Part shown: in pieces, positions 1 to 13,103 of the stretch
How positions within the stretch are numbered: the stretch's first letter is position 1
How the letters are laid out: each line of letters begins with the position of its first letter
DNA from: Neocallimastix lanati (nom. inval.)
Lineage: Eukaryota; Neocallimastigomycota; Neocallimastigomycetes; Neocallimastigales; Neocallimastigaceae
Assembly (NCBI GenBank): GCA_016946835.1
Contig: JACVTC010000005.1
Coordinates: 471,501-532,500, forward strand
Direction of reading: 5' to 3'
Length of the DNA stretch: 61,000 bases
Program-made: the position numbers and the translations under genes
Notes under the pieces: model-generated
What the model was told of the DNA's origin: nothing
The model's input: the letters and a program-made list of their open reading frames with translations, nothing else
Database searches by the model: none

Positions 1-235
1 GTGTTTACATTATTTAATATATATTAAATTCAATATGTTAATAATATTTAGTAATTAGTTGGCCTAGACTAATTCCTAAATATTTTAATAAAGTTAATTT
101 AATAATAATTATTATATTATTATTTTTTAATATTGAAATTCAAATAACTGAATTATCGAAATTGAAATTGAATTGAAATTCAGTTATTATCTTAACATTA
201 ATAATAATAAAATAAAATTATTATTAAATATTCTT

Positions 236-790
236 ATTAAAATCTTTTATTAATATCAAATATAATAAAAATTATTATTAAATATTCTTATAAATTTCTT
301 TTATTAATATTAAATATAATAAAAATTATTATTAAATATTCTTATAAATTTCTTTTATTAATATTAAATATAATAAAAAATTATTATTAAATATTCTTAT
401 AAATTTCTTTTATTAATATTAAATATAATAAAAATTATTATTAAATATTCTTATTAAAATCTTTTATAATAAAAATTATTATTAAATATTCTTATATTCT
501 TTTATTAATATTAAATATAATAAAAATTATTATTAAATATTCTTATTAAAATCTTTTATTAATATCAAATATAATAAAAATTATTATTAAATATTCTTAT
601 TAAAATCTTTTATAATAAAAATTATTATTAAATATTCTTATAAAATTCTTTTATTAATATTAAATATAATAAAAATTATTATTAAATATTCTTATTAAAA
701 TCTTTTATTAATATCAAATCTAATAAAAATAATTATTAAATATTTTATTAATATTAAATATAATAAAAATTATTACTAAATATTCTTATT
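236..790. repeat. AT-rich minisatellite, unit about 55 bp
   Basis: About ten imperfect copies of a unit built from AATAAAAATTATTATTAAAT followed by ATTCTTATTAAAATCTTTTA and a TTAATATYAAATAT tail. Some copies lack the tail, giving shorter periods. No coding potential. Confidence 0.75.
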
Positions 791-2259
791 AAAAATTATA
801 TAATATTTAAATCATTACTAATTCTTATTTTTATATTAAGAATAATAAAAACCTATTTCAATAAATATTTGATGTAAAATACAGAATTATAAGTTTCTGT
901 ATAATATTTTCTAAAACCTTTGAAATAAACTAAAAATAAAACAAAAATTAAAAATAAATTAAATCTTTATTAAAATAAAAATGAACTAAAATACAGAAGA
1001 ATTCCAATAATAAAAATGATCTAAAATACAGAAAATATCAATTCTGTATAATTCTCTCTCTGAATAACAATATCAAGAAGAAGCTACCGCCCGGAATGCC
1101 CTTCGTGATACAAGCTCCAAATTAATTTTTTATATTTTAATTTAATAAATGTTATTTTTTTTTTTTTAAAAAATAATTTAAAATAATAGTTAAAAATTAA
1201 AATAAAATAGTTATAATAGTTTTTTTTTTTTATAAAGAATATATTAATAATAAATAAAATGTATTAAAATAAAAGTATAAAAAGAAGAATAAATTTCTTT
1301 CTTTTTAATACTGGGAACAAATAATTTTAATTTTAAATTTAAATAAAGAATATTTTAAAATTTAATTTTTTCTTGTTTCCAAACTTATTTTTATAGTTAT
1401 GTGTTAATATTTATTTTTTTGTTTTGAATATCTTAGTGTTTCAACCCCAGCCCGTATCAAAAATAATACAGAATGAACAAATAATACTAATTGTGCTAGA
1501 ATAATATAAATTATTCTAACCTTATAAATTATTCTATTCTATATAATTGGAACTTTCCAATATTCTTCAAATATTACTAAATAGAAATCTTAAGTTAATA
1601 AATCACTAATTAACTTATAATTCCTTTTTGAATTATCGATCCGATTCCATTATAATGTATTAAAAATCTTTAGCCAAGAATATTGTCCTTGCCCACTTAA
1701 TATATTAATATTATATTTCTTTTGTATTATGTTATATTGAAAATAATCAAATCTATTTAATTAGTTATTAAAATTTTCGTTATCAATTTAAATTTATTTT
1801 TAATTACTAAATTTAACTAAATCACAATAAAATATTCTGTATAATCTCTTTATTTTTATTTTATATATATTAGTATTAAACTATTATTAAATAATTAATA
1901 ATTCAATAATATATAACTACTATTTATAACAATAATATTATTAACTAAAATAATAATTCAATTTCAATTTAAATGTTTTATTTATAAAAATAATTAGTAA
2001 TTAGTTTATTAAAAAAAATAGTTAGGCTTTACAAATTTTAATTTGATAAAAAAATATAAATACATGTAATTTTTAGTGAAATAAAATATAATCAATAACT
2101 TTCTTTTTATTAAATAAATAATTATATTATTATTTTTCTTTTATAAATTTAAATAAATAAATATTGATTTTAAAACAAATTATTTTTTTTTTATTGTAAT
2201 TTTATTATTTGTGTTAATTATTATTATATTCCTAAAATTATATGAACCATACCAAAAAT

Positions 2260-2309
2260 GTTAAGAAATGAATAAATAATGTTAATTTTATTATTTTTCA
2301 TAAAAATAA
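2260..2309 (+). repeat. 50-bp dispersed direct repeat, copy 1
   Basis: Matches 3190-3239 at 48 of 50 positions. Copy 1 continues into ordinary AT-rich sequence (CTTAACCACT), whereas copy 2 stops exactly where the putative LTR begins at 3240. Confidence 0.7.
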
Positions 2310-3189
2310 CTTAACCACTAAAATTAAATTATTTATTTCCTTACCTGGAGAACTTTCTTATGTTCTATTACTGCCAAATTATTACTAATATTAAAATTAT
2401 TATTATTAATATAAATTCTTTATCAATATCAATATTTTATTATTAAAATTAATACTATATTATTAATATCAATATTATTATCAATATCTAGTTTTATTAA
2501 TATGATTTATTCTATCAATATTTTATTATTAAAGAAAATTTTATTTTACAAATATTACTAATACAGATTATTTATTATTAATAAAAATTAATATAATTAA
2601 TAATGATTTAAAAATATTTTACTTAAATCCATGATCCTTGTCATTAAAATTATTAATACTTCCTTCCAAAATACACCCTATTTATAATAAGATTAATAAT
2701 AGATAATAATCTAAAATACTTTTATTTAAAAATAGTATAAAATTAAATAATACTCTATTATTAATAGTTCTGTAACAATAATAAAATTATTTTTAAAATA
2801 TATTATCACTACAATTAATAATAAATAGTTTAGAATTTAATAATATATAATAATTATTTATTATAATAGAATAGATTATGAATTTATAATTCAAATACAA
2901 TTCAAACATGTAACTCTAAAATATTCTAAAGAAATGGCTTGACCATTTCTAACGATTAAAAAAAAAATATATAAATAGATGAGAAAATTGTATTTGAGAA
3001 AAATAATCTTGAAAAAGATAATCTTATTGAAGAAATTAAATTATTTTTAGTTTTAATTGAATAATTTTTATTAAATAAATAAATAAATAAAATATTTTAA
3101 AAAAAAGATATATTTTAATTTTTTCATTTTTTTATTTTAGTGTTTATTTCTATATTTATTATTATTCTGTCCCGAACCTCAACAAATTT

Positions 3190-3239
3190 GTTAAGGAATG
3201 AACAAATAATGTTAATTTTATTATTTTTCATAAAAATAA
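3190..3239 (+). repeat. 50-bp dispersed direct repeat, copy 2
   Basis: Second copy of the 2260-2309 block. It ends immediately before TGTCACG at 3240, which makes 3240 look like an insertion boundary. Confidence 0.7.
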
Positions 3240-4939
3240 TGTCACGAATACTAGTGGATTTGAAGTTAAAATTCACTATTAGATCAATTGAAATTTAATT
3301 TAGTTATTGACAAAAAATTATTTTAATTCGATTTTAATTATAAAAATAAATATTAGAAACATTAAAGAATTAGAAACCAAAGGGTTTGGACTTATTTATT
3401 AAAGATAATTTAATTTAATTTAACCCTTAAGGATTTAATAAAAATAACTTGAAGAAAAACAACGATCAATAATGGAAATATTATATTGATATTCACGTTA
3501 AAACTATATTCATAGAAAGCTATGGACGAGAACTATAACTAGATAACGAGATATTGGACTTTAAAGATATTTTAAATATAAAAAATAATTTAATTATTTA
3601 ATTAAGACCCTAAATTATTAATTAAGAAATCTATATTAGATAAAGTCTCTTAACTTGGAAATTATATTATTAATTTTTTATGAACAAATATTATTAATTA
3701 AAAATAAAGAATTAGTTATTAGTAATAGTTTTATAATAATTTAAGTAAGTCTATAAGCTTTATATATTTTATTATAATATTTTTATTCAATTATTTTCTA
3801 AAAGATTCTAAGGAATTCTTTATCATACTAAAGATTTCCGAAAGAGAATTTTTAATTAGTTTTAATATTTTATTTTATTTTATTTTATATTTTCTTATTA
3901 TTAAATTAGTTTTATTATTAAATTTGTTTTATTATTAAATTGTTTTATGAATAATTATATAGTTATTGTATTAAAAGATTCTTATCAATATTATTTTATT
4001 ATTATATTTTATATAGTTTATATACATGTATGAATATATTAAGATTAAAATGTATTAATTATTTATATTGTTGATTTTTATTTTAGTTTAGTATATAAAG
4101 GATTTGAAACTCCATATTTTGAATTCTTTGTAAGATTATTAACTTATAAATTATAACTTATTAACATAAAGTTAATGAATTAATTATAAGAATAAATAAT
4201 TCTTTATATTAATCTTAGTTAATTTTATTATTAAAATATATATTAAATAAAATTCTAATTAAACATAAATCTTAAAGATTGAATTCTTAACTATAAAACT
4301 TGTGTGTGTCAATAATTATTTAAATTTAATTAAATTGCTATAATTAATAATAAACATCTTGACCTGACCAATTTAACCCAAACTGAGGAAGATTTAACAA
4401 GAATCTAACCTACCACTCAATTAAGATTTAACTATAATCTTTACCTATCCAAAATTTTAACAATAATCTTACCTACCTAAATTCAAAAATTTTAACATTA
4501 AAGAAATACTTAAATATTATTGGACAATAATAATTTTATAATAATATATAAAATTTTAGAATAATAATTATTAAACGAAGAATTTTTTTATTTTTTACTT
4601 ATGATAAATTAATTCACATAAATAGCTATTTTTTATATTTTATTTTAGTATAGTTAAAAAAAGATATTATATATATTTGAGATAATTAATTATAATATGT
4701 ATATAAGAAAGTAATAATAATAATTGATGTAATAATTAATAATTAATAATAACTAAAGAGAACATTAAAAAAGATATATTTATTACTTTATTTTGTACTA
4801 TTGTATGTGTTATTTCTATTTAATATTAGAATATATTATTTTGTCATAATTCCTTATTGTCATTGCCCATAAATAAATATTAATTTAGATACATAAATAA
4901 AATATCGTATCAAATTTGGTGGAGAATCCGGGCGTGACA
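3240..4939. mobile_element. Putative solo LTR (Ty3/Gypsy-like ends)
   Basis: The segment starts with TGTCACG and ends with CGTGACA, a perfect 7-bp terminal inverted repeat with the TG...CA ends typical of LTRs. TGTCACG starts are common in Gypsy-type LTRs. The left edge coincides with the end of a duplicated flanking block. No open reading frame lies inside. At 1.7 kb it is long for a fungal LTR, and no clean 5-bp target duplication is visible (AATAA on the left, ATAGC on the right), so it could instead be an old or nested element. Confidence 0.35.
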
Positions 4940-5149
4940 ATAGCAAAATAATATGAAAATAATATTAATAAAATAATACCTCTAAATAATAAATATTATT
5001 TAGTATATATATAAAAAGAATTTAATTAGTTTAAATTAGTTACTAATAATTATAATAGTAATAGTCATAATAAAAATGAATCATTTTTGTTACCGAAAAA
5101 AAAAAAAAAAAAAAAAAATTTTTTTGATGGGATAGGATAGATCTAAAAA

Positions 5150-5528
5150 CGTCTTAAACTAAAGAGTGAAAAAAGTTATCAAATTTATTGTGATTACAAA
5201 TTTCACTCTTAACTTTTATTAGATTGCATTATTGAAAAGTTCATCAACACCACCAATTCCATCATTAAGGATCTATTGATTAACATCGTCAACAGAAATT
5301 TGAAAAGAGATATTTAAGAATGTTTCGTAAAAATTTTATTGTCTTTAAAAAATAAAATATCTCAAGTATAAAACTTATTAAGCATTATAAATCTACATGT
5401 GATTCCAATGAATTTGCTGAAATTGTTGACTCGTATAATAGACTATGTGAATTAATTCAAAAAAAAAAAAAATAATAATATTATTAAAATTGAACGTTCG
5501 TTTAGCTCTAGGAAAAACATGGAAATGG

Positions 5529-5572
<44 letters not shown>

Positions 5573-5700
5573 CAAAAATAAATAAATAATCAATCATTCA
5601 CAGTCTCTCATCCAGTTAAAGACAATATTAATGAATTAGTATCTTCTACAAATGAAAAATTAAAAAGATTGGCATTTTCATTATAAATTTCTTGGGTTGG
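5150..5700 (+). pseudogene. Decayed coding fragments, possibly retrotransposon Gag
   Basis: Between poly-A tracts are stretches that read like protein, for example TCDSNEFAEIVDSYNRLCEL at about 5393-5452 and HPVKDNINELVSSTNEKLKR at about 5610-5670. They are interrupted by stops, frame changes and a 41-nt poly-A run at 5531-5571. The style resembles the alpha-helical part of LTR-retrotransposon Gag, but there is no diagnostic motif. It follows the putative LTR at 3240-4939. Confidence 0.35.
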
Positions 5701-5785
5701 ATTCCTCAAGACATCGTCTTTCCAAAGATCCCTGAAAAGATTCTGATTGAAATTTAAATATTAATATATTAAAACTGTAGCAAGT

Positions 5786-5855
5786 TTTGAATGTTCCACT
5801 TTTCCTAATATTAGATTGAAATCTATAGCATTTGAATAAAAGTAGAACATTCAAA
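5786..5855. repeat. Inverted repeat, 18-bp arms
   Basis: Left arm 5786-5803 (TTTGAATGTTCCACTTTT) pairs with right arm 5838-5855 (AAAAGTAGAACATTCAAA) at 17 of 18 positions, with a 34-nt loop. It lies just downstream of the decayed coding fragments. Confidence 0.7.
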
Positions 5856-5892
5856 TATCCAATAAATAAATAACAGATCACCTTTACCACAA

Positions 5893-5929
<37 letters not shown>

Positions 5930-6133
5930 TCTGTATATAAAAATACATTATTAAAAAATTAATATATTACTTTATAATATATTATAAATATATATCAAAA
6001 AAAAAAAAAAGAAAAAAAAAAAACTTTATATATTCTTTTTATAAAAACATATTTTATAATTTTATTAATTTAAAATTATTATTATTATTATTATCATTAT
6101 TATTATTATTATTTTCTTTTTTTTTATTTTTTA

Positions 6134-6167
<34 letters not shown>

Positions 6168-6608
6168 TTTTTTATTTATTTATTTAAAAAAAATTTTATT
6201 TTCTTAATCTTAAAAATAATTTAATATATTTTATTACTATTATTATTATTTTAATTTTTTATTTGTATTTTATATCTTTTTATTTATTTATTTATTTATT
6301 CATTTATTCATTTAAATTTTAATAAGAATTATGTTTTATTATTTTAATTTAAAATTAAAAAACAAATAGAAAATAAAATATAAAATAAAATAAAATAAAA
6401 AAAAAAAATAAAAGAAAAAAGTAGATATTAATAAACTGATTGTTTATTATTATTTTTTATGAAAATTATTGTTTTATTTTTTTTTTTTTTTTTTTTATTT
6501 TTTTAAAGAAAAAAAAAATAGTTTCTGATTAGTTATCTTTATTAAATAATAGTGTTTGTTTTTCGCTTTAATCTTATAAAAAAAAAATATCAATTCTTAT
6601 TATTCAGT

Positions 6609-6822
6609 TTATATATCTTTTAAAGCTTCTCTTAAGAAATCCAATTTAAATTTTTCTTCTTCTTCTGTGAAAATTAAATCTGATGGGGCTTTGTCATCTA
6701 TATATGATTGTTCTTCTTCTTCTTGAGCAGTTTGGAAAGCACCCAACTAATTTAAATTTAATTTTATTAATTATATAATTATAATATTTAATATAAAATA
6801 ATATATATATTATATATATTTA

Positions 6823-6856
<34 letters not shown>

Positions 6857-8283
6857 TTTTTTGTATTTTATATATTTTACCTTCTTAAGTCCTTCTACAA
6901 TTGTTTCAAAAGTTTCAAGTTCACGTCTAATACCAACAGCACAATGTTCCAATATAAATTCAACAGATTCGGAAGCTAAACGGTCATAAATACTTGAGTT
7001 ATCAATCAATAAACGTTTAATCTCAGTAACATATGATACTCTTGAGTTTAAAGACTAAATATTTATTTTAATATAAAAATTATATTAATTTTATTGAAAT
7101 AATGATATTAAAAATATTTTTTTTAACTTCATTTTTTATTTTTTAATTAAAATAAAAAAAATATTTATTACGTTTGTAAGCATTCCTAAATCTCTCTGCT
7201 GTTTCTTTCCTTTTTTGTAAGAATCATGTTCTTCCTTGTGGAAGGATGCAATCAATTCATTGATTTTCTTTTGATTAGTATGTTGAGTAAGCTATAAAAT
7301 AAAAATAATATATAAATTTTTAAAAAAAAAAAATTAATTAACATATTTAAATACAAAATATATTTTAATATCAGGTAAATATAAATTATTAATATTTTAT
7401 ATTTTATATTTTATCTTCTATATTTTATATATTTAAAAAATTTATATATTTCATATTATTTTTAATATTTTAGTATTTTAATATTTTATTTGATACTTAC
7501 TTTTCCTCTAGCTTGATGAGCCTTAATATCAGTGGCAATTGGTCCTTCGAATTCTCTTTCTAAAGCTTCAGCCTAATTTTTTTTATCATAAATTAATGAT
7601 TAGTAACTTTAAATGTATTTTAAATAAAGACAATTATAATTTTATTTATTAGAAATCAATTTAAAAATTTTAATATACCCAAGTCATATTGGCGTTAGCG
7701 AATAATTGAGTACTATCAATAAGAAAATCGAGATCGGCTAAAATATGTGGTCTTGTTATATTAGCTATTGTTATTTAATTAATTTAAAATATATTTTTAA
7801 ATTTCATTATTAAAATTATTATTAAAACATTATAATTCAATTTTGTTTATAAATTTTTATTGTTAATATTATTAAATAAAATTTTTTATATAATATTATT
7901 ATTTTATTATTCATTTTCACTAATTTCCTATTTTTAATTTTTGTTTCTTTGTTATTTATTTTATAAAAATATATATATTTACTCTTAGAAGCATAATTGG
8001 TAACATCTTCTAAAGCTCTAACAAACTTTTCAGCTGTCATAGCAGTAGCTTGAATAGATTTTCTAAAAGCAGCAACAGCTTGTAAGAAATCTTGATATTG
8101 TTGCATGGTCATGGCTGGTTCTTCAATTGCTTCTTCTTCAAGTTGAAGATCCATAAATGGAATTTCAGCACCCTTTCCCTTCTGGAAAGAAACACTTCCA
8201 TCATTCATTGGTTTCATCATAGTGACTGGAACTGAAATGTCACTTTTTGTAATTTTTTTTCCTGATTTATTAATGGTCATCAT
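6609..8283 (-). CDS. BAR/IMD-like membrane-associated helical protein (287 aa)
   Basis: Six exons on the minus strand join in one frame: 8283-7983, 7737-7679, 7572-7501, 7291-7172, 7054-6881, 6746-6609. All introns are GT...TAG and the total is 864 nt with TAA stop. ATG at 8283 is the first in frame; a second ATG follows directly. The product is soluble, largely alpha-helical, with no signal peptide or membrane segment. After an N-terminal tail of about 55 residues, the helical region (about residues 57-240) has the order and spacing of an IMD/I-BAR domain, including a basic K/Q-rich middle (around HKEEHDSYKKGKKQQRDL) and a closing helix with EFILEHCAVGIRRELETFE. The acidic tail has EEEEQ and EEEEK clusters. 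By analogy with fungal I-BAR proteins such as Ivy1 it may bind or bend membranes. Family assignment is by pattern only and could be another BAR/arfaptin-like fold. Confidence 0.65.
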
Positions 8284-8574
8284 TTATTATGGATTAATTT
8301 TTCTTTTTCTTTACTATTTAATAATATTTACTATAAATTTTATAATAATATATATTAAAAATTTTATGTTAATCTTTTATTGAAGCTCTTTGATTAAAAT
8401 AAAATAAAATAAAATAAAATAAAATTTATATATATATAAAATTCAGTATTTTTAGAGAATAATTATTTTATGAAATAAATTTATTTAAATTTAATTAATT
8501 TATTTCATAATGAAATAAATAATACTTCAAATTTATAAACTATTATGAAATTCTTTAATTTAATTTAATAAATT

Positions 8575-9170
8575 GTTTTGAAATTCTATATATTTAATTT
8601 AATTTAATTTCAAGATATTTTTAACTTAATAAAAGGTAAAATATATTATTAAATTTTTTTCATATTTTTTACAATAATAAATATCTTTATATTAATATTG
8701 AAATTATTTAATTTCTTATGTTTATAAACTGTTATGAAATTCTATATATTTAATTTAATTTAATTTCAAGATATTTTTAACTCAATAAAAGGTAAAATAT
8801 ATTATTAAATTATTTTTCATATTTTTTAAAATAATAAATATTTTTTATAAAAAAAAAAAAATATTTTTATATTAATATTAAAATTATTTAATTTCCTATG
8901 TATAAAGAATTATTTAATTTATTATTTATAATTATATTTTTAATTTATGCTTTTATTTTAAAATGAAGCTCTTTGATATTATTTTAATTTCTTATGTATA
9001 AAGAATTATTTAATTTATTATTTATATTTATATTTTTAATTTATGCTTCTATTTTAAAATGAAGCTCTTTGATATTATTTTAATTTCCTATGTATAAAGA
9101 ATTATTTAATTTATTATTTATATTTATATTTTTAATTTATGCTTCTATTTTAAATGCTTTTTGATATTAT
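8575..9170. repeat. Direct repeats upstream of the BAR/IMD-like gene
   Basis: Two repeat families. A roughly 75-bp block with AATTCTATATATTTAATTTA and TTTTTAACTYAATAAAAGGT occurs near 8580-8660 and again near 8735-8810. A roughly 90-bp block containing TTTTAATTTATGCTTCTATT and ATGAAGCTCTTTGATATTAT occurs about three times between 8895 and 9170. Confidence 0.7.
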
Positions 9171-11008
9171 TAAAGTTATTACTGAGATTTTTTTTATAAA
9201 ATGAATTATAATGAACTATTATTCTTTTTATCAATAATTTTCATTTTATAAATGAATTTTTTTAATATAAATAATTAATTTTGATTTTTCTTTTGTTTAT
9301 ACTTTCATAATCTTATTATTAATATTATTAATAAGTTTTTTTTTGTTTGTTTTTGCTTTGAATTTTTTGTTCTTACAAATATAAAATTCACTTTTGTTTT
9401 TTAAATATTATTATTTAAATATCTTTTTTATTTTCATTATAAACTCCAGAACCAATAATTTATTATTAAAATAATCCTTGATTAATGTTTATTTATGAGA
9501 AAAATAGAACTACAATGCTTGTTTTGATAATATAATATAATATATATTAAATCAATTATATTAAGTATATCAAAAAAAAAAAAAAAAAAAAAGGATAAGA
9601 ATATTACTTTATATTAATTTGTTTAAATTTTAATTTTTAAGAATATATATATAAAAAAAAAAAGAAAAGAAAGACCAACGAATAGTTATTTAAATTAATT
9701 ACGCCTTTTCTCTTTTTTTTTAAAATTTTTTTTTTTTTTCTCTTTGATATTAATTAGATTTTTCAGTTATTATTTTTCTTTTAAATTTATTAATTTATTT
9801 ACTTTTTTCTTTTTTTTTTTTTTTTCTATTTTTATACTTTAACAAATAAATAAATTAATAAATTAAAAGAAAATCTTTAAAATTTAATTAATATTTTTTT
9901 ATTTTTCCTTTAAATTACTTTATTTTTTTAAAAAAATTTTTTTTAAAAACTATTTTGTATTAAAAAAGTTTTTATAAAAAAAATTATAGCTTTTTGTTTA
10001 GATAAAAAAAAGAAATAATCATATCATAAACAAATTTTGATTAATAATAATAAATAATGATAAATAAATAATAAATAATAATAAATAATAATTTTAAATA
10101 TCAAATAATAAAAAATAATTTTTGAAATTTACAATAGAATATAGTAGAATATATAATATTATATATTAAAATAGAAAAATCTATTTATTTATTTATATAT
10201 TATTTATTTATATATATATTATTTATTTATTTATTATTTATATATATATATTATTTATTTATTTATTTATTATTATCTATTTATTTATTAATTAATTTTA
10301 ATAATATAGTATACCATTTGATATATATTATTAATATATTTATTTTATTCAAATGTACTAATCTTATTAATCATATATAAACATTTAATATATTATACAA
10401 TGTACTTAATATTATATAAAACATTATATTTTCATTTATTTAAATATAATTTGTTGATATTACAATATATAATATAACATATAAAAAATATATATAATTA
10501 TATATAATAAAATTTTTTATTGTAATACATTAATATAAATTATAATTCAATCTTTTATTACTTTTAATATCTGTTCTTTTTCAGTTTTTATAACTATATA
10601 TTGTAAAATAAATTAAATTTAATCTATTTTTATATATGTAATATTATATTAGAATTATGTTCTAATAAATTAAATATATTAATTATATATTAATTTTTTT
10701 TCTTTTTAAATAAAACATATTAAATGTATTATAAACATAAATATATATAAATTTTATTTTTTATAATTACAAAGAAAATTTATTAATAAACTTTAATAAA
10801 TAATATATTTGTCATTTTTATTTATTATGTTGAAAAAATTTCAATAATAAATAATCATTAATACATATTAAATAATAATATAAATAAAACATATTAAATC
10901 ATAATATAAATAATACATAATTGAATTAAGATTTTAAAACTAATTTATTATTACTATTATTAATGTATAATAGATATTAATTAAAATAAAATAAAATTTT
11001 TCAAAACC

Positions 11009-11101
11009 ATGGAACTAAATGCTCTCTTCTTAAAATACTCTATACTCAATATGTTTTTCTCTGGTTTTGATAATCCAGTGGGTTTGGCAATCAAGAAAAA
11101 G
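11009..11101 (+). other. Orphan coding-like stretch (31 codons)
   Basis: An ATG opens 31 codons of unusually rich composition for this region, containing FFSGFDNPVGLAIKKK, and ends at a possible donor (AAAAAG|GTTATT). No downstream exon that continues the frame is obvious. It may be a decayed exon or chance. Confidence 0.2.
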
Positions 11102-11429
11102 GTTATTATTTATTCTATTTAATTTTGACTAGATATAAATTAAATTATTAATATTTTTAGAAAAAAAGTACCTAAATAAATAGATTTAAAAATTGAGTTT
11201 ATATACATATTAATGTACTTTTTCAAAATTGTTTGACAATATTGTCATTTAATAAATTATTGATTTAAAAACAAATGTTTTTTCCAAAGCTGTCTAACAA
11301 TATAATCATTTAGAAAATTGATTATTTAAATATATATATATAAATTATTATTATTACTTCATAAAAAATAGCAATAAAAAATCTTTTAAAATTTTATAGC
11401 ACTTTCTATTTACCATTAAGAGTTTTTCT

Positions 11430-11451
11430 GGCTTCTTCCACACAAGAAGCC
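11430..11451 (+). other. GC-containing hairpin followed by T-run
   Basis: GGCTTCTT (11430-11437) pairs perfectly with AAGAAGCC (11444-11451) around a 6-nt loop, and a run of nine T starts about 8 nt later. In a region this AT-rich an 8-bp stem with 4 G/C pairs is notable. It could be the 3' end of a Pol III transcript, but I see no clear A or B box. Confidence 0.25.
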
Positions 11452-13066
11452 AAGGTGTTTTTTTTTCTTTAAAGTAAAAAAAAAAAACAATAATAATAAT
11501 AATCATAAATTAAAAAAAAAAAAAAAAAAAAAAAGAATAAGCTTTTAAAAATATAACCAATAATATTTAAATAATTAAAATTAATATTAAATTAGATTTG
11601 AATTTATTATTCCAATATAGATAGCATAAACTTTATAAACTGAATTAGGAAATATAAAAAAAATTGAAATTTTCTGATAATAAATTAAAATTTATTATAT
11701 AAATATATATTACATTATAAATATAATATATATTTTTATTAATACTACATTATTAGAACTATATTAAATAGTTATAATAATGCATATAATAGCATATAGA
11801 TAAATACTTATTTTCGTGTTAGACAAAAAATTTTAATTAAAAATTTTCATGCGTTTAAAAAGAAAATAATTAATTTGATTTATCTACACTATTTTTTTTT
11901 TAAATTCTTGAATTTCTAAATTTCTTTTTTTGAAATATAAAAATATAATCATAATCAACTTAATATTTTAAGTAAAATAAATAAATATTTATTATTTATT
12001 CATTATATTTTATTGTCTACTTATAATAGCTCAAGAAATGAACTGCTTATTAGCTTTAGCTGTAACTTATTTTTTTGTATATTAAAAAGTTCATAGTCAA
12101 AATATTAATTAATAAAGTTATATATTTTGAAAAAAAATAAAGTTTATATTATATTAAAATTTGCTTATTTAATTTATTAAAATTAAAACTTTCTATTTTA
12201 ATAGAGTACAAAAACTTTAAATAGTTTAAAATTTAATATTAAAACTAAAAAAAAAAAAATTTTAAAAAAATTACTTTAAATATTTTTTCTTATGTTATTA
12301 ATAAAAAAGATTAATAAAAAGATTAATAATGAATAATTTAATTTTGATAATTAACAATTATTGTCTTTATTAATATGAATATTATAATTATAATAATCAT
12401 TATAATCACTTTTTTATTATTATTACAGAGTTTGGTAAAAATAAATTTTAATAGTATAATTACTACTACAGAGTTTTGTAAAAAATTTTAATGTTTTTAA
12501 TAAAAAATTTTTTTAATATATTATATTTCTATACATATTTATTATGTAAAAAAAAAAATAATAATAAAAAGAAATAAACTGTTTTTGCCTGTTTTTATAC
12601 AATATTAAAACATATTGTTATTAAAATAATCCTAAATCTCTACTATTATTCTATAATGAAAATTATATTTAAATATTTTTATTTTATTATTTACTTTATC
12701 AATTTAAAGAAAAAAAAGTTTTTTTTTAATTTATTCTATTTTAGATTTACAAAAATTTTTAATAATTTCCTTTTATATTGATAGTTTCTTTTAAAGGTAT
12801 AATTAAAATTTTACAAATTTAAAGGTAAACACTATGGAATATTTATATATATATAACTTTTCGACTTTATAAAAGTTGAAATATTTGAGGGAGAATTATT
12901 TGAATATATAATTTCGTTTTATTTCGTTTTTATCAACTATTTAATATAAGGAAATTTAAAATTTTCAATTATAATATAAAAAAGTATTTTTTTTTAAACC
13001 AAAAAAAAATAAAATTAAAAATAAAAATAAAACATAAATAAAATAATAAAATAATAAAATATATAT

Positions 13067-13103
<37 letters not shown>

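Larger units (their letters stand above)
1..3239. other. Gene-free AT-rich region with diverged repeats
   Basis: I see no coding exon here. The segment is almost pure A/T with many stops in all frames. It holds a tandem repeat (236-790), several copies of the words TACAGAA and TTCTGTA between about 875 and 1060 (some in inverted orientation), and one small GC-richer island near 1080-1120 that I cannot assign. A 50-bp block at 2260-2309 recurs at 3190-3239 with two mismatches. Confidence 0.6.

Noticed and set aside
1080-1120. tRNA or other RNA gene in the GC-richer island
   Set aside because: No cloverleaf, A box or B box could be built from it.
5393-5593. Minus-strand Phe-rich open frame
   Set aside because: It is the complement of a 41-nt poly-A tract and of the plus-strand Gag-like fossil.
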